DNA of 64,000 nucleotides from Planctomicrobium piriforme (lineage in GTDB: Bacteria; Planctomycetota; Planctomycetia; Planctomycetales; Planctomycetaceae), in the NCBI GenBank assembly GCA_945860955.1, contig CAMATH010000023.1, forward strand, positions 1 through 64,000. Reading direction: 5' to 3'. Below, one piece after another: positions 8,874 to 17,786 of the stretch. The notes under the pieces were generated by a model. The model searched no databases and was not told the DNA's origin. It worked only from the letters and a program-made list of their open reading frames with translations. The stretch's first letter is position 1; every line of letters begins with the position of its first letter. Position numbers and translations under genes: made by a program.

Positions 8874-10460
8874 ATGACACAATCTCACCAGGATCTTTCA
8901 ATGGCTCCCCTGACTGAAGCTGAACAAGCTGTCGTTTTCCAAAAGATCCAAGCGGGAATGAAGCAGCTTCATCATTCCCTTGACGTCAAACTGCGCAGTC
9001 AGCACCCTAAGGGACACGGGGTCGTCCAGGCGACTTTTCAGGTTCAAGAAGTTCCCGAGAAATATCGCATTGGCCTCTTTGCGAAGGCGCAGTGCCACGC
9101 TGCCTGGATCCGTTTTTCGAACGGCCGGGAAACCAATGACGCCGTGCCCGACGTACACGGAATGGCAATCAAGCTGTTGGAGGTCCCCGGAGAAAAACTG
9201 GCCCCGGGCGAAGCGGACGCGACAACGCTCGATTTCGTGTTGACGGATCACCCGGTGTTCTTCGCCAAAGACGCCGCCCAATTTCTGCAGTTTATTGGAA
9301 TGCGCGGTGCCCAGGGAATGGAAATGCGCCAGGCGAAAGAACAGGGAAAAACCGCCGCGGAACTTGCGCAACTGGCGCGGCAACAGGGGGCCCAACTCGT
9401 GGCCGCCTTTCCCATCGTTCGCGAATTCTTCAAGACCGCGAATTCTCCGTTGGCGCTCGATTATTTCAGCCAGACCCCGTATGGGTTGGGTGAACACGTG
9501 GTGAAGTACTTCGCGAAGTCGGTCGAGACTCACCCGACCGTTCCCGGCGATGGAAACGCGAAGAATCTGCTCTCCGACGCCATGCGCCAGGTTCTCTCCA
9601 AAGACCGTCGGTCGGCCAAGTTCGAATTTGGTGTCGAGGTTCAGGTGGATCCCGGTTCCATGCCGATTGACGACGGAACCGCCGTCTGGAATTCGCACGA
9701 AAAGGTCATTCTGGCGACAATCACGATTCCGCCACAGGATTTTCCGCCGGAAGACTGCGAGAAGCTCGAACAGGCGTTGTCGTTCACTCCGTGGCGCACG
9801 TTGCGCGAACACCAGCCCTTGGGGAGCCTCAACCTGGCTCGACGCGACACCTACGTCGACAGTTCGACCACCCGTCACGAGAAAACGGACACTTCTCGGG
9901 AGGAGCCGAGTCTCGAGGAATTCAATCGCCGGACGCTGGTTCGGTTTTACGACTGTTTTCGCAACGGAGACTATCGCGGCATGCAGGGTTGCCTGCATCC
10001 GGAAGTGGAATTCGACGACGTTGGATTCGATGTTCGCGGCAAGGAAGTTGCCGCGATGTGGCACATGATCGTGTCGAAGGGGATCGCCGTCACATACGAG
10101 AACGTTCGCTTTGAAAACGGGCACTGGAAAGCCGACTGGGAGTGTGACTACGAATTCCGTGCGAAACCCGACTCGCATCCCAACCCGGTTCACAACAAGG
10201 TCCACGCCACCTTCGAATTCGAGGGGGGATTGATTCGCAAGCATTCCGACGATTGCGATTTCTGGGTCTGGTTTGAACAGGCGATGGGCCTAAAGGGAAA
10301 AGCGATCCACTTGTTCGACTGTTTGGAGGGAATGCTGGAAAAGGTGTTGCGACGAGATGTGCCGATCGACATCGATCGCAAGGTGCGTGCGGAAGTGAAG
10401 AAGACCGCGAAGGAGAAAATCGCCGCCTTCGTCCAGCAACATCCCGAGTATCGCGCGTAG
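8874..10460 (+). CDS. Catalase-like heme protein fused to a SnoaL/NTF2-like domain
   Basis: The protein has 528 residues from the ATG at 8874; an internal ATG at 8901 with an AGGA eight bases upstream is an alternative. Residues 1-335 are a catalase-fold heme domain. Visible features are the distal His48 in KGHG, the WIRFSN segment, a D-x-H-G-M-A-I-K block and the proximal heme-ligand motif R323-x3-Y327. It is shorter than a true catalase and fits the small catalase-like peroxidase family. From about residue 348 to 473 a SnoaL/NTF2-like cone domain follows, with RFYDCFRNGDY then beta strands, and a Lys-rich tail closes the protein. No signal peptide is seen. The likely activity is peroxide- or hydroperoxide-dependent, with the added domain perhaps binding a substrate. 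Confidence 0.75.
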   Translation: MTQSHQDLSMAPLTEAEQAVVFQKIQAGMKQLHHSLDVKLRSQHPKGHGVVQATFQVQEVPEKYRIGLFAKAQCHAAWIRFSNGRETNDAVPDVHGMAIKLLEVPGEKLAPGEADATTLDFVLTDHPVFFAKDAAQFLQFIGMRGAQGMEMRQAKEQGKTAAELAQLARQQGAQLVAAFPIVREFFKTANSPLALDYFSQTPYGLGEHVVKYFAKSVETHPTVPGDGNAKNLLSDAMRQVLSKDRRSAKFEFGVEVQVDPGSMPIDDGTAVWNSHEKVILATITIPPQDFPPEDCEKLEQALSFTPWRTLREHQPLGSLNLARRDTYVDSSTTRHEKTDTSREEPSLEEFNRRTLVRFYDCFRNGDYRGMQGCLHPEVEFDDVGFDVRGKEVAAMWHMIVSKGIAVTYENVRFENGHWKADWECDYEFRAKPDSHPNPVHNKVHATFEFEGGLIRKHSDDCDFWVWFEQAMGLKGKAIHLFDCLEGMLEKVLRRDVPIDIDRKVRAEVKKTAKEKIAAFVQQHPEYRA

Positions 10461-10674
10461 CCTTCCCTGGGGGCGACGAGGCTCCCGGAAACGCGCGGAT
10501 CGCCTTTCGCCGTTGAAATCAGATTCGGTACACTACCGTTCCCAACACAAGCCATTCGCCTCGTCCTGGCACCGTGCCCGGACGAGTCGGGAATGGCTCG
10601 GAACACCGCCGACCGATGTGAACGCTGACTCCACCTTTCCAGACTTGACCCGCCTGGTCGATCCGTCGATCCCA

Positions 10675-11391
10675 ATGGACGTTCACGTGTGGCACACGTC
10701 GGTGAATCTGGCCCACAACCTGCTTCCCGAATTGGAATTGACGCTCAATTCCACCGAGCGTGTTCGTGCCGCGGCGTTTCATCACACCCGCGATCGGGAG
10801 AGTTTCGTACTCGCCCGCGGAATGCTGCGATGGCTGCTCGGAATGTATGTCGACCTCCCCCCGGCAGAGGTCGAAATCAGGTATGGCGAATTCGGCAAGC
10901 CGTACTCTTCACCCGAAAACATCGAATTCAATCTCTCGCACAGCGGCGGCCAGATCCTGATCGCGTTCGCGCGGGGACTGTCGATCGGAGTGGATATTGA
11001 ATTGGTACAACCCGGCGTCGATTTGGCCGAAATTGTGACCAGGTTTTTCAGTGCCGAAGAGGTCGCGGAATGGAGCCGACTGCCGACCGAATTTCAGACC
11101 GACGCCTTTTACCGCCTGTGGACCCGCAAAGAGGCGTTCGTGAAGGGACTGGGGCTTGGCTTCAGTCTGCCCCTCGACTCGTTCGCCGTCACCTTCGCCC
11201 CCGACAGCGAGTGCCTGGTGACGCGGTCTCCCCCGAGCTTCCTGGCCTGTTCTCAGTGGAGCCTGCTTGACTTGACCGAGTCGGCTCGCTCACTAAAGGA
11301 CGCGTCGATGTCTCGCGCCTATGCCGCCCTCGCGGTCCCCTCCCCAAGGATCGCGGTCAGTCACCGGTTCATTCGCAACTCCCTCCCGTAA
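10675..11391 (+). CDS. 4'-phosphopantetheinyl transferase, Sfp type
   Basis: The protein has 238 residues from the ATG at 10675, close to the size of Sfp. The frame is open back to 10513, so a longer form is possible. Both signature motifs are present: G105-V-D-I-E109, which holds Mg-binding acids, and W149-x2-K-E-A-x2-K157-G. The enzyme moves the phosphopantetheine arm of coenzyme A onto carrier-protein domains of fatty-acid, polyketide or peptide synthases. No such synthase is in this window. It is followed after about 110 bases by the sugar epimerase gene, with no obvious functional link. Confidence 0.85.
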   Translation: MDVHVWHTSVNLAHNLLPELELTLNSTERVRAAAFHHTRDRESFVLARGMLRWLLGMYVDLPPAEVEIRYGEFGKPYSSPENIEFNLSHSGGQILIAFARGLSIGVDIELVQPGVDLAEIVTRFFSAEEVAEWSRLPTEFQTDAFYRLWTRKEAFVKGLGLGFSLPLDSFAVTFAPDSECLVTRSPPSFLACSQWSLLDLTESARSLKDASMSRAYAALAVPSPRIAVSHRFIRNSLP

Positions 11392-11500
11392 AGCGACTTA
11401 CGCACTCGGAACTGTTCTTGCGGCAATCCCGCAGACCCGGTACATTTCCACCGCATTCGACGACGACGCGGTCGTTGATTTCCAGGGAAGGAAGTTCTTC

Positions 11501-12568
11501 ATGCGGGTTTTGGTCAGCGGATCCAGCGGTCTGATTGGTTCGGAAGCGGTCGTCCACTACGACGGCCTCGGTGCGACCGTCCATGGAATCGACAACAACA
11601 TGCGGGCCGAGTTCTTTGGCCCGCAGGGAGACACCCGCTGGAATCTGCAGCGGCTGAAGCAGGTCACCCACCGATTCCATCCCCACGGCATCGATCTGCG
11701 CGACCGCAAAGACGTCTTCGAGCTTTTTCAAAAACAGGGACCATTCGACCGTGTCATACACTGCGCCGCGCAGCCGTCGCACGACAAGGCCCGCGAAATT
11801 CCCGTTCTCGACTTCGAAGTGAACGCGAATGGCACGCTGCACATGCTCGAAGCGACTCGGCTCTTTTCGCCCGACGCCGTGTTCATTCAAATGAGTACGA
11901 ACAAAGTCTACGGCGACGCCCCCAACGAGATCCCGCTCCAGGAACTCGCAACCCGCTGGGAGTACGCGCGACCTGAGGACTGGAACGGCGTCAACGAACA
12001 GTGTCGGATCGACCAGACGCTGCATTCCCTGTTCGGCGCGTCGAAGACCGCGGGGGATGTTCTGGCGCAGGAGTATGGTCGTTCGTTCGGACTGAAGACC
12101 GGGATCTTTCGCGGTGGTTGTCTCACCGGGCCGGCCCACTCGGCGGTGGAGCTGCATGGATTCCTCTCGTACATTGTCCACGCGGCGGTCCATGGCAAGC
12201 CGTACCGCATTTTTGGCTACAAGGGCAAACAGGTTCGCGATCAGATTCACAGTCGCGATGTGATCGCCGCGTTTGAAGCGTTCGCGTCAAATCCCCGTCC
12301 GGGAGAGGTCTACAATCTGGGGGGTGGCCGCGCAAATTCGGCGTCGGTGCTGGAGGTGATCGACCTGATCCGAGAGATTGGCGGCTGTCGGTTGGATTGG
12401 AGCTATCATGCCGAGAATCGCCTGGGTGACCACATCTGCTACATCAGCGATCTGAGGAAATTCCAGAGTCACTATCCGGAATGGCAGTTGAGGCACGACC
12501 TGCCGACGATCCTCGACGAGATGATTGTGGCGGAGCGGCGGAGCGCTCCGATCCGACGGGCCGCCTGA
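11501..12568 (+). CDS. NAD-dependent sugar-nucleotide epimerase, CDP-paratose 2-epimerase-like
   Basis: The protein has 355 residues; the ATG at 11501 has a GGAAGG-type ribosome-binding site and starts directly at the Rossmann fold. The glycine-rich motif reads SGSSGLIGSE. The DNNMR segment, the QPSHD segment and the GYKGKQVRD block resemble the CDP-paratose/CDP-tyvelose 2-epimerase branch of extended SDR enzymes. The catalytic YxxxK appears as FGASK, with Phe in the Tyr position, a variation I recall from this subgroup. The glycosyltransferase gene overlaps it by one base (TGATG), so the two are almost certainly co-translated. The role is probably supply of a modified sugar for surface glycans. 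Confidence 0.75.
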   Translation: MRVLVSGSSGLIGSEAVVHYDGLGATVHGIDNNMRAEFFGPQGDTRWNLQRLKQVTHRFHPHGIDLRDRKDVFELFQKQGPFDRVIHCAAQPSHDKAREIPVLDFEVNANGTLHMLEATRLFSPDAVFIQMSTNKVYGDAPNEIPLQELATRWEYARPEDWNGVNEQCRIDQTLHSLFGASKTAGDVLAQEYGRSFGLKTGIFRGGCLTGPAHSAVELHGFLSYIVHAAVHGKPYRIFGYKGKQVRDQIHSRDVIAAFEAFASNPRPGEVYNLGGGRANSASVLEVIDLIREIGGCRLDWSYHAENRLGDHICYISDLRKFQSHYPEWQLRHDLPTILDEMIVAERRSAPIRRAA

Positions 12569-13779
12569 TGCGTATCACTCTGCTGAATCAGTTCTACAAG
12601 CCCGATCTCGCACCGACCGCCACACTAGCCGCCTCGGTTGCGGAGCATCTCGGGGCGTCGGGTCATGAAGTCACGGTTGTCGCGAGCCGGGGAGGGTATG
12701 TCGCGGCTCCTGTTGTCAATGGCGAACAGCAAACGCCGAATCTGAAAGTCCATCGCCTGTGGACACCACGATTCGGCAAAGCGCGGCTGATCGGCCGACT
12801 GGCGGATTACCTGTCGTACTACCTGCTGGCGGCATGGACGATGCTCTGGATCCGGCGGCAGGATGTGATTGTCTCGCTCACCACACCGCCGTTCATTGTC
12901 ATGGCGGCGCTGTTGCATCGGTTGTTCCATCGCGGCTCGCGAGTCGTCTTGTGGAACATGGATTGCTATCCCGAGGCTCCCGAGGCCGCCGGCATGTTGC
13001 GTCCGGGCGGCGTCGGCAGTCGAGCATTGCGGGCACTCAACCGCTTTCTGTTCCACCGCGTCGACCATGTGGTCTGTCTCGACGGCGCGATGCGCGAAAT
13101 GCTGCTGTCCAACTACGGTGGTGACCGTCCGTTTCCCACCAGTGTGATTCCGAACTGGGAACCGCTGGCGATGTTTCCGCGGGAAGCGTCACTCGACCGA
13201 ACGCTGGGGCGTTCGCGGGATCGGCTGGTCGTGCTGTATCAGGGGAACGCCGGTGTGGGCCACGAGTTTGAAACGGTTCTGGAATGCGCCCGCCTGCTGC
13301 GCGATGAACCGATTGAGTTTCGATTTGTCGGCGGAGGAAAGTGGTGGAACTGGCTGACCGAGCAGTCGCGACGCGATGATTTGCCGGGCTGGCGCGTGGA
13401 GCCGTATGTTCCCAAAGACCAGACGCCGAGACTGCTTGCGGACGCAGACGTCGCACTGATCACCCTGCGCGACAGCAGTCGGGGGGTGATGAGTCCCAGC
13501 AAACTGCACAGCAACCTGGCGGCGGGGTTGCCGGTCCTCTACGTCGGTCCTGCGGGGAGCAACGTCGATGAGGCGTTGACCCGTTTCAATTGCGGAGTCA
13601 GTCTGCGGAACGGCGACGCGCAGGGGGCGGCTGAATTCCTGCGGTCGTTGATCGCCTCGCCGGACTATTCGATTCGGCTCAGTGAACGGTCTCGCGGCGC
13701 GTTTGAGTCGGCGTATTGCGATCGCGAGACGCTTCCGCGATTTTGTGATTTGTTAGCGGGTCTGGGCTCGCGCGGTTGA
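12568..13779 (+). CDS. Glycosyltransferase family 4, WbuB-like
   Basis: This 403-residue protein has the two-domain GT-B layout. The N-terminal Rossmann-like domain starts MRITLLNQFY and carries a G-H-E-V-T-V-V element, and the C-terminal domain has the usual YQGN-x-G start and a late P-S-K element for sugar-nucleotide binding. It resembles WbuB-type transferases of O-antigen loci. Its start codon shares a base with the stop of the upstream epimerase gene. It should act at the cytoplasmic face of the inner membrane, transferring a sugar to a lipid-linked glycan. Donor and acceptor cannot be inferred. Confidence 0.82.
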   Translation: MRITLLNQFYKPDLAPTATLAASVAEHLGASGHEVTVVASRGGYVAAPVVNGEQQTPNLKVHRLWTPRFGKARLIGRLADYLSYYLLAAWTMLWIRRQDVIVSLTTPPFIVMAALLHRLFHRGSRVVLWNMDCYPEAPEAAGMLRPGGVGSRALRALNRFLFHRVDHVVCLDGAMREMLLSNYGGDRPFPTSVIPNWEPLAMFPREASLDRTLGRSRDRLVVLYQGNAGVGHEFETVLECARLLRDEPIEFRFVGGGKWWNWLTEQSRRDDLPGWRVEPYVPKDQTPRLLADADVALITLRDSSRGVMSPSKLHSNLAAGLPVLYVGPAGSNVDEALTRFNCGVSLRNGDAQGAAEFLRSLIASPDYSIRLSERSRGAFESAYCDRETLPRFCDLLAGLGSRG

Positions 13780-13844
13780 AAGTTGGCTCAATGAGTGGCG
13801 AACGACCCGGAGCGGATTATCGCTGCACGATGATGAACCATCAG

Positions 13845-13995
13845 CGGTTGAGCATGGTTGGCGGTCATGTGACATTGAATTCCGTGATGCGCGTCTACCC
13901 CGTAGGGGTTTTATAGCAATGCCCAGGGTGGGTCGAGCGAAGCGAGACCTACCCTGGGCTATGGGGTCCAACCCCGTTGGGGTAAATTGAACGCG
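13845..13995. repeat. Dispersed hairpin repeat, family A copy 1
   Basis: The block contains CCCCGTAGGGG, a large imperfect palindrome (CCCAGGGT ... ACCCTGGG with a GAGCGAAGCGAG centre), and CCCCGTTGGGGT. The flanking GGTTGGCGGTCATGTGACAT also recurs at 39.36 kb, so the repeat unit is about 150 bases. Related units lie at 39355, 39590, 40003 and 40246. No transposase gene accompanies it. Confidence 0.7.
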
Positions 13996-14162
13996 ACTTC
14001 CTGCGTCCTGTGTGCGACCGAAACCTCGTACCGGATCTTCCAGCCGTCGTTCTTGGCGGTTCGCCTGCAAAACAAACACCAATCATCGGGTCGCCAGTCA
14101 TCTTCCAGCTCCAGCCGGAACTTCATTGCGTCGTCGATGCCTGCACCCGCAATGGTGGTCAT
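13959..14162 (-). CDS. Possible small protein, C-terminus formed by repeat DNA
   Basis: A 67-residue frame contains a Trp- and charge-rich segment that looks like real protein (about residues 13-52), while the opposite-strand frame is Ser-rich and looks like a shadow. An AAGG lies four bases before the ATG. The last residues (NLPQRGWTP) are read from the CCCCGTTGGGGT repeat, so the gene may be a remnant cut by insertion of family A repeat DNA. No family is recognised. Confidence 0.3.
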   Translation of the reverse strand: MTTIAGAGIDDAMKFRLELEDDWRPDDWCLFCRRTAKNDGWKIRYEVSVAHRTQEVAFNLPQRGWTP

Positions 14163-14192
14163 TGCCTTGCAAATCCCATCCCCAAAGAATGC

Positions 14193-14228
14193 TCAAAAGC
14201 GGCGTCGCGAATGCGACGCCGCTTTTGA
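14193..14228. terminator. Perfect 16-bp inverted repeat, likely bidirectional terminator
   Basis: TCAAAAGCGGCGTCGC and its exact complement are separated by GAAT. The A-run on one side and T-run on the other would let the hairpin terminate transcription in either direction. It sits between the glycosyltransferase gene (ending 13779) and the convergent murF gene (ending 14494). The rest of the 13780-14493 gap shows only the repeat and the small frame listed separately. Confidence 0.6.
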
Positions 14229-14493
14229 GGTGTATCCCCGGACGCCGGAGATTTCGCTCCGACGTCCGGTCGAGTTCGTTCCATCACGAAGCGACAACCA
14301 GAGTGATTGACCCAGAAACCACTTGATCCGGTGTCTTGGTGCTTCCATCCAACCGAAATTGAATCGTGCCGCAGGATTCCCGCAAATCCGATGCACGCGA
14401 CAAAACGAACTCAGTCTCCCTATGTATTGGTGGCTTGGGTGTCTTGGTGGTCTTAGTGGAATCGTAGTTTGTGTTGAACTGGTCGTTGCTGGT

Positions 14494-15900
14494 TCAGGCG
14501 GCGTTTCGAATCGGAGCTTGGGGACCAGACTTTTGATCCGCATGACTCCGCATCCACTCCACGACCCGTTCCATTCGCATTCCGCGCGATCCTTTGACCA
14601 GGACCACATCTCCGTCGGCGAGCCAGCAATCGAGGATCGCCAGTAACGGCTCGAACTCCCGGAACGCGGCGATCTGGTGAATCGGCAGTCCCGCCGACCG
14701 GGCACCACGCGCCGTGTGATGGGCGTGTTCGCCGTACGTCAGCAACCGGTCGATTCCCGACCTGGCGACCCTGGCTCCCAGTTCAGAATGCCAGTGAGGC
14801 GATTCCGCACCAAGCTCCAGCATGTCGCCACACACCAGCACGCGCTGGCCGCTGGTGGGCCATGTTCTCAAGCAGTCGCAAGCCGCCTCCATCGCGAGGG
14901 GACTGGCGTTGTAACTGTCGTCGATCAGCGTCCACGAACCAAGTGACTCGACCTGGCAACGGGACGGCGCTCCGACAAAACTCTGGAATCCTTCGACAAT
15001 GTCCGCCTGTTCCATCCCGATCTCACGGGCGACCGCCAAGGCGGCGAGCGCGCTCGTCAGGTAGTGTCGGGCCGGAGCGGCAAGTTCGTAGCGCTGTAGA
15101 TCGACGGTGAATTTTAGTCGACCGGGCTGGAAGTCGATGTCGACCGCGCGAAGCTGATTTTCCGAACCTTCTCCGATGAACGTTGTCGAACATCCCGCGC
15201 GACCGGCCATGTCACGCATTCGGGGATCGTCGCCAGCGACGATCGCGAATCCGTGGCAGGGAAGTGCTTCCAGCAGCTCTCCCTTGGCTTGGTAGATCGC
15301 GTCGAGTGAGCCAAATGACTGTAGGTGGGCGGGGCCGATGCGGGTGATCACCCCCGCTTCGGGGAGCGCGATCTCGCACAGCGATCGAATGTCACCAATC
15401 TTGCCGGCTCCCAGTTCGAGCGCGGCGAATTCATGTTCACTCGCCAGATCGAGCAGGCTTAACGGGAGTCCGATCTCGTTATTGTAGTTCTTGCGACTGC
15501 GAAGTCCGGGGTGCCGCACGGACAGCACCGAGTAAATCAATTCGCGGGTTGTGGTCTTTCCCACGCTCCCCGTCACGCCAATGACGAGGGCCTCGCTTTG
15601 TTTCCGGTACCAGCCGGCGAGATGCGCCAGCGCGGTCTGTGTATTCTCCACCACCAGCCGCGGACCCGCGATTTGGTTCGCATGCTGCCGATCGACTACC
15701 GCCGCGATCGCGCCACTGGCGATCGCCTGGGGGGCGAACGTGTGTCCGTCGTGTCGTTCTCCCCGCAGCGACCAGAACAAGTCGCCGGGTCGAATCTCGC
15801 GCGAGTCAATTGTCACCCGACGAACGAGTTCAGTCCCCGCGCATCCGACCAAGTCGGCACGCAGCACGGGAAGCAGTTCGGCGAGTCGGACCGGATCCAT
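14494..15900 (-). CDS. murF: UDP-N-acetylmuramoyl-tripeptide--D-alanyl-D-alanine ligase
   Basis: This 468-residue Mur ligase has the N-terminal UDP-binding domain (D-S-R-x-I-x-x-G-D-L-F motif at about residue 32), the central ATP-binding GVTGSVGKTTT loop, the NNEIGLP element, the D-D-S-Y-N-A-S-P motif, and a C-terminal domain. It adds D-Ala-D-Ala to UDP-MurNAc-tripeptide in the cytoplasm, the last soluble step of peptidoglycan precursor synthesis. It follows murE on the same strand with a single base between them, so the two form an operon. Other division/cell-wall cluster genes are not adjacent. Confidence 0.95.
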   Translation of the reverse strand: MDPVRLAELLPVLRADLVGCAGTELVRRVTIDSREIRPGDLFWSLRGERHDGHTFAPQAIASGAIAAVVDRQHANQIAGPRLVVENTQTALAHLAGWYRKQSEALVIGVTGSVGKTTTRELIYSVLSVRHPGLRSRKNYNNEIGLPLSLLDLASEHEFAALELGAGKIGDIRSLCEIALPEAGVITRIGPAHLQSFGSLDAIYQAKGELLEALPCHGFAIVAGDDPRMRDMAGRAGCSTTFIGEGSENQLRAVDIDFQPGRLKFTVDLQRYELAAPARHYLTSALAALAVAREIGMEQADIVEGFQSFVGAPSRCQVESLGSWTLIDDSYNASPLAMEAACDCLRTWPTSGQRVLVCGDMLELGAESPHWHSELGARVARSGIDRLLTYGEHAHHTARGARSAGLPIHQIAAFREFEPLLAILDCWLADGDVVLVKGSRGMRMERVVEWMRSHADQKSGPQAPIRNAA

Positions 15901-15901
15901 G

Positions 15902-17461
15902 TCAGGTGGTGACGCTCAGGGGGATCCCGCTGGAGAGCGGGGAACTGGGCGTATGGCCGGGACCATACATTTGCACCAGACACTCCCGCGCGATTTCGCG
16001 GTCGTCGAAGTGCTGGCGAACGGTTCCGATCACTTGTTCGGTTTCGTGTCCCTTGCCGGCGATGACTACCACGTCGTCCGGGCCAGCGTGTTGCAAGGCC
16101 CAGCGAATGGCGGATCGGCGGTCGGGTTCGATGAACGGTTTGCGGGTCACGCCGGCCATCCCGGCGATGATCTCGTCAATAATCCGCGCGGCGGATTCCG
16201 ACCGCGGGTTGTCGCTGGTGATCACCGGCAGGTCCGCATGGCGGGCGACGGCACCCCCCATCAGCGGCCGCTTGCTCTTGTCTCGGTCGCCCCCCGCCCC
16301 AAACACGCAGATCAGGCGGCCACGGGCGAATGGGCGAATGGCGGCGAGGCAGCGATCCAGGGCGTCTGGGGTGTGTGCGTAGTCCACCAGGACCGGGAAC
16401 GGCTGGCCATGATCGAGCCGTTCGACGCGACCGGGCACGGAAGACAATCGGGTGATGCCGCGGGCGATGACCTGCGGATCGATTTCAAAACTGTAGGCGA
16501 CAGCGGCGGCCGCGACGCAGTTCGCCACGTTGTGCCGGCCGACCAGCGGAGTGCTGATGTGTTGCGAATGTCCTGGCAGTGTGAGCTTGAATTTCGTGCC
16601 CCAGGCGGACTCTTCCAGGATCTCGCCGGTCACATCGGCGGTCTGTTCCAGACTGAACGTCAGGTTTCGTTTCGGAGCGTCCGGCAGACAGGAGCGGGCT
16701 CCTTCGTCGTCCAGATTGACGATGGCGAAACCAGTCGGCTTCAGGCAGTCAAAAATCCGCAGTTTGGCCCGGCGGTACGCCTCGAAGGTTCCGTGGTAAT
16801 CGAAATGGTCTTGAGTGATGTTGGTGATGACCGCCGCGTCCAGCAGCGTCCCCGCGAGTCGCTTTTGGTCCAGAGCATGGCTCGAGACTTCCAGGGCGGC
16901 ACAGGTGGTGCGTTGGGTGACCATGCTTTCGAGCCAGTTCGAAAGGGTCGCCGGGTCGGGTGTGGTCAGTCGCGCTCCGATGGAATTCACGCCATCGTGG
17001 TACTCGATCGTTCCCAGAATTCCCGCCTGGTGGCCAGCGGCCCGCAGGATTGAGCGGATGATCCAGGTGGTGGTCGTTTTGCCGTTGGTTCCCGTCACAC
17101 CCGCGAGCGTCAGGTGCCGACAGGGGTGACCGGCGAGGGCGGCGCACAGTTCCGCGTACGCCCGACGGACATCGGGGACGACGCATTGGGGAATCTGCAC
17201 GTCCGGTTGGGGGCGATCGCACAACAGAGCCGAGGCTCCGTGCGAGATCGCTTCACCGATATGGTTCGCGCCGTCGTGCCTCGTTCCCTGAATGACCGCG
17301 AACACCGAGTTGGTTCGGCACTGCGCGCTGCAATCGGTCGCCTGCGACGCGACGATGTTTCCGCAACCAATGAAGCTGGCGTGCGGAAACAGTCGGCGCA
17401 GATCGACCGGGCCGGCGACGTGCGGCAGATCGAGGCGGCGATTGGCGGGGAGGGGAATCAT
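15902..17461 (-). CDS. murE: UDP-N-acetylmuramoyl-L-alanyl-D-glutamate--2,6-diaminopimelate ligase
   Basis: The protein has 519 residues from the ATG at 17461, matching the family length; the open frame extends 83 codons upstream, but that part is not MurE-like. The ATP loop GVTGTNGKTTT, the L-T-T-P-D substrate segment, the E-V-S-S-H-A motif, the ITQDHFDYH element and the DNPRSE motif are all present. The DNPR sequence is the known marker for meso-diaminopimelate rather than lysine specificity. It is the first gene of the murE-murF pair. The AcpH-like gene starts divergently at 17787. Confidence 0.95.
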   Translation of the reverse strand: MIPLPANRRLDLPHVAGPVDLRRLFPHASFIGCGNIVASQATDCSAQCRTNSVFAVIQGTRHDGANHIGEAISHGASALLCDRPQPDVQIPQCVVPDVRRAYAELCAALAGHPCRHLTLAGVTGTNGKTTTTWIIRSILRAAGHQAGILGTIEYHDGVNSIGARLTTPDPATLSNWLESMVTQRTTCAALEVSSHALDQKRLAGTLLDAAVITNITQDHFDYHGTFEAYRRAKLRIFDCLKPTGFAIVNLDDEGARSCLPDAPKRNLTFSLEQTADVTGEILEESAWGTKFKLTLPGHSQHISTPLVGRHNVANCVAAAAVAYSFEIDPQVIARGITRLSSVPGRVERLDHGQPFPVLVDYAHTPDALDRCLAAIRPFARGRLICVFGAGGDRDKSKRPLMGGAVARHADLPVITSDNPRSESAARIIDEIIAGMAGVTRKPFIEPDRRSAIRWALQHAGPDDVVVIAGKGHETEQVIGTVRQHFDDREIARECLVQMYGPGHTPSSPLSSGIPLSVTT

Positions 17462-17786
17462 GGAAGTCGAGGTGCGGCGAGGGTGTTTGAAAAGCGCTGT
17501 GACGGGGGGCGTCCATGCTCCGTCACAGCGCGCATTTCGATTCCCGGTCCGTACAGAGGGGAGTGCCGTCGGAATCCATTCCAAGCAGCAGACGAACCGT
17601 GCAAAAGTGGGAATCGAGGAGGGGTGGGGGGGGGGAGTGTTCTTGCGAGTCGTGATTGGCTCGTTCGAAGTGGGCGGCATTCTCACCATTTCCGGGAAAC
17701 GGTCAACCACTGTTTTGACTTTTTTCCAAATGGTTTGTAACCGTTACAAACCCCTGTTTTTTCAGTCGTTTGGCGGTCTGGCTTCC
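17462..17786. other. Divergent intergenic region between murE and the AcpH-like gene
   Basis: These 325 bases should hold the promoters of both genes. Apart from the palindrome at 17733-17751, a T-rich tract (about 17710-17726) and a G-run near 17620 are visible. No clear -35/-10 pair can be claimed by eye. Confidence 0.5.
17733..17751. promoter_or_regulatory. Perfect 19-bp palindrome, TetR-type operator-like
   Basis: GTTTGTAAC and GTTACAAAC flank a single central C. The form resembles operators bound by TetR-family dimers. The site lies 35 bases upstream of the ATG at 17787 and 272 bases from the murE start, so control of the AcpH-like gene is the simpler reading. No regulator gene is encoded nearby. 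Confidence 0.5.

Noticed and set aside
8898-10244. Minus-strand frame of 448 codons opposite the catalase-like gene
   Set aside because: The plus strand has catalase and SnoaL motifs; the minus frame shows none.
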